Shown here one piece after another: positions 59,501 to 64,000 of a stretch of DNA of 64,000 bases; positions within the stretch are counted from its first letter, which is position 1; every line of letters starts with the position of its first letter. The DNA is from Zygnema circumcarinatum. Taxonomy: Eukaryota > Streptophyta > Zygnematophyceae > Zygnematales > Zygnemataceae. The notes below the pieces were generated by a model, which was not told the DNA's origin, searched no databases, and saw only the letters and a list, made by a program, of their open reading frames with translations. The translations under genes and the position numbers were made by a program. The stretch spans positions 2,281,946 through 2,345,945 of the forward strand of contig CM074811.1 of the NCBI GenBank assembly GCA_037447605.1, written 5' to 3'.

Positions 59501-61689
59501 CAGCACCTTCAGAACGGCTGTAATGTTGTCTGCTTTTTTCCGTCGCCCTGTCACCTACCCCCACACAAACCTATCCTTACAATAAACGGACTAGATGTTG
59601 CGGGGACAGGGTGGATAGGAGAACTCTAATTATAAAAATGAAGAAAATAAAACAGCCCTACTAGATTAAGGTATCAATCGCGTAGAACAATTCCAGAACC
59701 TTCTGTGAGCCTGTAGGATAGTAGCAGAGGTCCATCAAACACCGAACACCCTCTTCAGGAGGATGGGAGAAAACTAATAGGAAGAAAGTGAAAGATCAAA
59801 AGTAGTTGAGAGCTTATAAGGGCCGAAATATTGTGAGCAGCCAGTGACATTACCTTCTGTGAGAAGGAGACATCAATATATGTCAGAAAAGTCGTAGCAT
59901 GCATCCAGATATTTATCTGCGCGAACCGACGACAGCTCCAACAAATGGTCACATGCCATCATTTGACTCCGTGGGGGGTCCAAAGCAAGAGATTACCATT
60001 GTATCTCCTACAGCTTACACAGCCAGTGTAACACTCCACAATTCAAAATGAAAAAGGTATTGTCAAGTGATGTATGCTTAATGAACCATACATCCACCAG
60101 CAGCATTAAACTGAAGAGAGCTGACTTTTGCGAAACATCTGAAGAAATTTTACAGGCTTAAAAGATGATATTTCGTGCAAATAATTTGAGTCCTGCAAGT
60201 CAAATGAATATAAAGCCCAACAAGAAGTCAACTGATCAAGAGACCCTGTATGCACAAAAAAAAGTGCTGAACTATGATTACCCATATGAAATTGAGACTA
60301 CTTTATAAAGCCAGCTGTTCTAGAATGAGTCATGTCCAGGACAAAAACATTACTTCATCTCTCTAAAAAGCCTTTTGACTCGCCGAACAGTGCTGAAGGT
60401 GTGGTTTGCAATGAAGGACGTACTAAGATTCAAGGTACTTCAGAAAACGATTGCTCCCATGCTCATGAGGCCAAGTTTCACTAGAGCTGGACTTGCCAAA
60501 GAATGGCTCAATCTATCCGCTGCTCCATGGAAGGCCTAATTGACTGATTTGCTCTAAGACAGCACCTTAGGGTATCAGTATGCACGCGAGCACCTGCAGG
60601 TCCTTGTAGCCGTAAATCTTCTCATCCTCTCCAAAATGCTGGTGAGTGTACTCTGGATGAAATCCTTCCGCTGTCTCCATTTCTTCTGCTGTGCGGACTG
60701 AAGGCACCCACAAGCGGAAACTTGTGATTTGTTTGGAAGAAAATTCGAGCAATACCTGTAAGCTGCAGCTCTACGTTTCAAACCCTATTCGGTAGACACG
60801 CTATCGCGTTGCAAACCTATTACTGTAATCACCTTTACTTGTACACGCTTGAGCTTGGAAATGCAACCTGCACAAGTTTCGTCACGGCATCACCTCTAAT
60901 CTTTTGAACATGCAAATTGTGACTTCGCCGATGGCAGAAAAACTTTCATCAATACCCAATAATAAGAACGCGTCAAACAGAGTCCAGCTACACTTTTAAC
61001 GTTAAGCAAGGCGGAGTCTGTAATATTTAGTGTAGAACGCATACAACCGAAGGGTGAAAAAAAAAAAAGTGATTCAAGGAAAACCAACATTCACTTGTCT
61101 CGTGAGAAGCTAATGCTTGAACCAAAAAGTGGCATTCACGCTTTCGTGTTTCATTAACAACGTACCCAAGTGAATGCTGATACAGTCCCGAGCAGAAGCT
61201 TCAAACTCCCCCAAATTGGGTTTCCGTGGAGACGTATCTTCTCGCTCCTCAACAATTGGCTCCATGTTAGAGGCACGCCCATCTGAAACAAGCACAAGGT
61301 CCGTATGAACAGCCGCTGAAATTTGAGAAAAATGGTAAGAACAGTTCAACGACGAAAATAATATGCGATATAAAAACTCGAGCAATAAACCTGTTCTGGC
61401 GAGCAATAGCGTGTTTCGGTTTCAAATTTAGATTATTTGCCCCATTATGTATCCTTTTCAAAAAAACGCTTTGAGGATTTTCAATGTGATTCTAAAGGTA
61501 TATGCAACAAAAACACCGCTTGTTTTGAGGCTTCAAATTGCCTTCAGCTGTTCCAAATGCAGTGAACAGGTCCATAGATAACAAGAGGCGCCTCAAAACA
61601 GTGCAGAACATCAAACGAAAGTACAAGCGAATGCAATGGACACCACCTGCTGGCAACTTGCGGCGCTTCGCAGGGACGGAGTCCGCCAT
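56523..61689 (-). CDS. HAT1: Histone acetyltransferase type B catalytic subunit (HAT1/HAG2)
   Basis: HAT1 acetylates newly made histone H4 at Lys5 and Lys12 before chromatin assembly. Exons in transcript order: 61647-61689, 61166-61282, 60594-60697, 59854-59916, 59507-59554, 59152-59239, (58497-58564, tentative), 58134-58215, 57745-57899 and 56523-57485. With the tentative exon the sum is 1731 nt and all phases close (576 residues). Motifs: HLVRTAEEM..GFHPEYTHQ, HFGEDEKIYGYKDLQ, FPAGFTTSKAEF, RDWHARLQPFVPFFID, AGFCLVYRFYHHPESTRLRISQ, and the acetyl-CoA-binding VVLPPYQGKGHGLRM followed by YDVTVEDPSDEL with the probable catalytic Glu/Asp. The C-terminal extension is longer than in animal HAT1 and Glu/Ala-rich. 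The tentative exon has a poor acceptor and low-complexity sequence, and exon 1 has a weak GTGGTG donor; the family call does not depend on either. Confidence 0.88.
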
Positions 61690-62340
61690 GGCTGCCCCTC
61701 CCTCCCTCTGCAGCAGGCAGGCAGGAGGGTTTGAGGGGCGAGTTTTGGCGGGAATGCGAGCCTCGCTCGATAAAGTGAATATTACTTTAGCAGATGGTCC
61801 GGACAGTACGGTGTGGTCTGTTCTGGACCGCCCCATCGCGCCTTGTGGAACATAGATTTCATGGTCAATGTTGATGTTCCAACTCGCTTGTCGTTTTGTC
61901 GCTGTCGTTGTTGTTGTTGTTGTTGCGAGCGACTGCAAGTTGAAGTGTTGACCTTATGGCGGCGACGCCAAGGATGTACACAGAAACGAGCCGATACCCG
62001 TATGTAGAAGCGAAATGACATATGACCAAAAGACTAAGGACTGCCTAGGGTATGTTGACGCCCCATGCTGTTGTTCAAGCCCCCACACCATCAGTTTTTT
62101 TCAACCCAGGTTTAGCAGGATGAAAAAAAACACTCAAACGTTAATCAAACGACTCCTTTCTGGCGTAGAACTCGGCGTAAAGCCGCTCTGCTTGAGCCGA
62201 CTACGAGCTGGGAGCGAATGCATTCTACTTTCTCCCCCGCGTTCCCTGTCGCCCTCGCCCTCTGCCCTCTTTTTGTTTCCCCGTCTCCCACTCTATTCCC
62301 CTCCTCTCCCTCCTCACTGTCCCCACTTCCCTCCCTACCG
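61690..62340. other. HAT1 upstream region
   Basis: This should hold the HAT1 promoter and 5' leader on the minus strand. A GTT triplet repeat lies at about 61903-61925. The reading frame of HAT1 stays open upstream to 61938, but the extra sequence is mostly low-complexity Thr-rich and I prefer the ATG at 61689. No other gene is seen. Confidence 0.4.
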
Positions 62341-62576
62341 ATCTGCGAGGACAAGGGCAGTGCCTGCCCTGTGTGGGAGGACGTGGAGGGCATGGAGGGG
62401 GCCCTTGTGGTGAATTTGGGGGACATGCTCGAGCGCTGGAGCAACGGACTGTTCCGCTCCACGCTCCAACCAGAAAGCTATTCCGTTCCGTTTTACTTTG
62501 AGCCCAACTTTGACTGCGTCGTCGAATGCCTCCCGAGGTGTTGCGACGACAAAACTCCTCCCAAGTATCAACGCGA
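62341..62576 (+). pseudogene. Fragment of a 2-oxoglutarate/Fe(II) dioxygenase, catalytic His lost
   Basis: The translation of this stretch matches the C-terminal core of plant 2OG-Fe(II) oxygenases: ICEDKGSACPVWEDVEGMEG, ALVVNLGDMLERWSNGLFRS, SVPFYFEPNFDCVVECLPRC. In intact enzymes LFRSTL is followed at once by the iron-binding His (HRVVN...). Here TL runs straight into QPESYS, so about a dozen residues including that His are missing. No upstream exons with the first HxD motif were found within the window. After PPKYQ the frame continues to 62705 with unrelated sequence. I read it as a partial, broken copy; an unusual intact gene is less likely. Confidence 0.6.
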
Positions 62577-62705
62577 TCTCATGCCTTCTTTGTACAATGT
62601 GGTTAGCGTCGTGGGTGTATGGCCTGTCCTTCGTGTGGACGCGATGGTCATGAGGCTCATGGCTGGTCAATGTTCTAGTAAGTGCCCATTGACGTTCACA
62701 ACCTA

Positions 62706-63560
62706 ATGTAGGTCATAAAAGGGGCAATTTTTTCATAATGTATTGTTGCTGTGCTGTGGCTCTAGCATCCTTCTCAATGTCCTTACTGCTCCTTTCCTTG
62801 GCCTGCAGATGGCCTCCTACCACCAGCGGGCAGCAACTGCTCAACATGTACCCTGCGACTCACACAGGATTTCATGGGCCAGAGGAAGAGACATAGGCAC
62901 ATAGGCATGGGCGGTTTCGGGGCAGAGGCGGCTAACCAATCAGTAAGAAAAAAAATCTGACACTCGAGTGTGTATTTGAACTATTCACCCTTCAGATGCG
63001 ATCAGAAGCTGACAGCTTTTCAAAATCTGAAGGGTGCTCAGACCCCCCTCTGAACAGAGGAACGAGGGATGACATGATTGCGAGGTGTACGTTATTGTGA
63101 GTTTAACAACACCCACATGCTTTGACGGATTTCTCGACAACCACAAGATGTCGACTTGTCGGCAAGTGCCGCTTCTTGTTTCCATGTACAATGTCGTGCA
63201 CAAACGTCGGCATGTAAAAATGTAGGGGGTGTGCGCGCGTTCTTCATAAGGGCAAACCTGAACTTGAGCCCCTCAGAACACTCGACATGCTCTCCTTTCC
63301 CATCAACTCTATTCAGACCTTCAGCAATTTACAAAAGCTGCCACCCCCCTCCCCACTGAAAAAAGGAGCAAATATAACTTAACCCTACGCCCCAAAACTC
63401 ATCCTTTTGTCCGTCCATCCGTCCATCGATCCATCCATCCCCCCTTATTGCCCATCTCTAACAAAAACTTGAGCCCAAGTCTGCCTTGCTGTTAAAACAA
63501 CACCGTCAACAAGAACTTGCGCCAACATGGGTCGCATGCCCCCTCCCTCCCTCGCCCGTC
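62706..63560. other. Intergenic stretch left of the protease gene
   Basis: No gene is seen. It contains a TCCA simple repeat at about 63411-63441 and should include the 3' UTR of the minus-strand protease. Confidence 0.4.
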
Positions 63561-64000
63561 CTAGCACGTCGCCGAGTACACCCCTTTTCTCACTTTGACC
63601 TTGCAGCCGATCCTTGTGACCAGGCCCTGCAGGGGGTACGCGGGCCCCGTCAGGACCGTGGACAGCGCCGGACAGCCGTTGACGTACGCGCCGGAAAGCG
63701 TCGCCACGACGTTGGTCCCGTCGTACGGACCGACCGTCGGGCCGCCGCTCATGCCGCCCTCGACCGAGACGTCCTGGCACAGTATGGAGCTGGAGAACTG
63801 GTTGCAACCGAGAGTGACGGCTTTTGACGTCACATCGTACACGAGGCTGACGCCATCGTTCGTAACAGCGGGGTACCCAAAATTGGCGCGTGGGTCGGAG
63901 CCATTCGGAGCGCTCCACGTGTACGTCTGTCCAGGGAGGGCGCTCTTGAGCTTGACGACCGCGAGATCTGAGCCGTTCAAAAGCGTGCTCTGCCACGACG
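63561..64000 (-). CDS. Chymotrypsin-fold serine protease, C-terminal part (5' partial)
   Basis: The frame enters from the right edge and ends at the stop 63561-63563; about 145 residues are visible without an intron. GSDLAVVKL carries the catalytic Asp of the chymotrypsin fold, and VEGGMSGGPTVG carries the catalytic Ser in the GxSGGP motif. The His should lie beyond the window. The segment order (Asp strand, linker, two Cys near the Ser loop, IGCKVKVRKGVYSATC end) fits a secreted trypsin-like or V8-like enzyme. The base composition is clearly GC-richer than neighbouring genes, with many C/G third positions, which suggests a different history or transfer from a microbe. I cannot tell whether the gene is complete. 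Confidence 0.7.
   Translation of the reverse strand, partial: SWQSTLLNGSDLAVVKLKSALPGQTYTWSAPNGSDPRANFGYPAVTNDGVSLVYDVTSKAVTLGCNQFSSSILCQDVSVEGGMSGGPTVGPYDGTNVVATLSGAYVNGCPALSTVLTGPAYPLQGLVTRIGCKVKVRKGVYSATC

Noticed and set aside
62145-62462. A minus-strand 105-codon frame over the dioxygenase fragment
   Set aside because: It is antisense to the clear dioxygenase similarity and has no protein-like pattern of its own.
63445-63996. A 183-codon Arg-rich minus-strand frame
   Set aside because: It is a shadow of the protease frame shifted by one base in GC-rich DNA.

Overview
This window is nuclear DNA of a green plant, most likely a land plant of bryophyte grade or a close streptophyte relative. 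Genes are split by GT-AG introns, mostly 100-1300 bp. The families include a MOTHER OF FT (MFT)-type PEBP protein, a PBL/RLCK-VII-like kinase, a plant-type GT64 domain, and plant-like LARP1, ZFPL1 and NAA20. There is no operon logic and no intact autonomous transposon; non-coding space holds CT/GA microsatellites, short-motif clusters and one small MITE. The species cannot be fixed from sequence alone. I assembled exons by hand from reading frame, splice sites and phase; where every phase closes I say so.

Layout, left to right: proteasome beta-1 (PBA1, +, 5' end outside the window, to 2827); a three-domain GT64-GT8-GT8 glycosyltransferase (-, 3643-6805); a promoter region; LARP1 in 14 exons (-, 8916-19953); a Tim17/22/23-like membrane protein (-, 20709-23221) head-to-head with ZFPL1 (+, 23912-27883); an MFT-like PEBP gene (+, 28488-30191) followed by a TA-flanked MITE; a receptor-like cytoplasmic kinase (-, 31393-35283); an unrecognised acidic protein (-, 37294-40766) head-to-head with kinetochore NDC80 (+, 42375-46287); an unrecognised SP-rich protein (+, 47688-51478); a 23-bp degenerate tandem repeat; N-acetyltransferase NAA20 (+, 53711-55806) converging on histone acetyltransferase HAT1 (-, 56523-61689); a broken 2-oxoglutarate oxygenase fragment; and the 3' part of a GC-rich chymotrypsin-like protease running off the right edge.

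The most unusual item is the glycosyltransferase. One polypeptide joins a plant GT64 domain, an intact GT8 domain and a second GT8-like domain that has lost its DXD and other hallmark residues. In Arabidopsis separate GT8 (IPUT1) and GT64 (GMT1, GINT1) enzymes act one after the other in building glycosyl inositol phosphorylceramides, so the fusion may be a two-step sphingolipid glycosylation enzyme; this is inference. Second in interest are the promoter-proximal motif clusters: dense GTAC palindromes at three loci, a GTATCG/CGATAC cluster and ACGT elements upstream of the MFT-like gene, a GGTTGGCAACC cluster, and the 23-bp TACGGCT repeat.

Otherwise these are unlinked housekeeping and regulatory genes: proteolysis, mRNA cap/TOP regulation, secretory-pathway zinc finger, kinetochore, N-terminal and histone acetylation.
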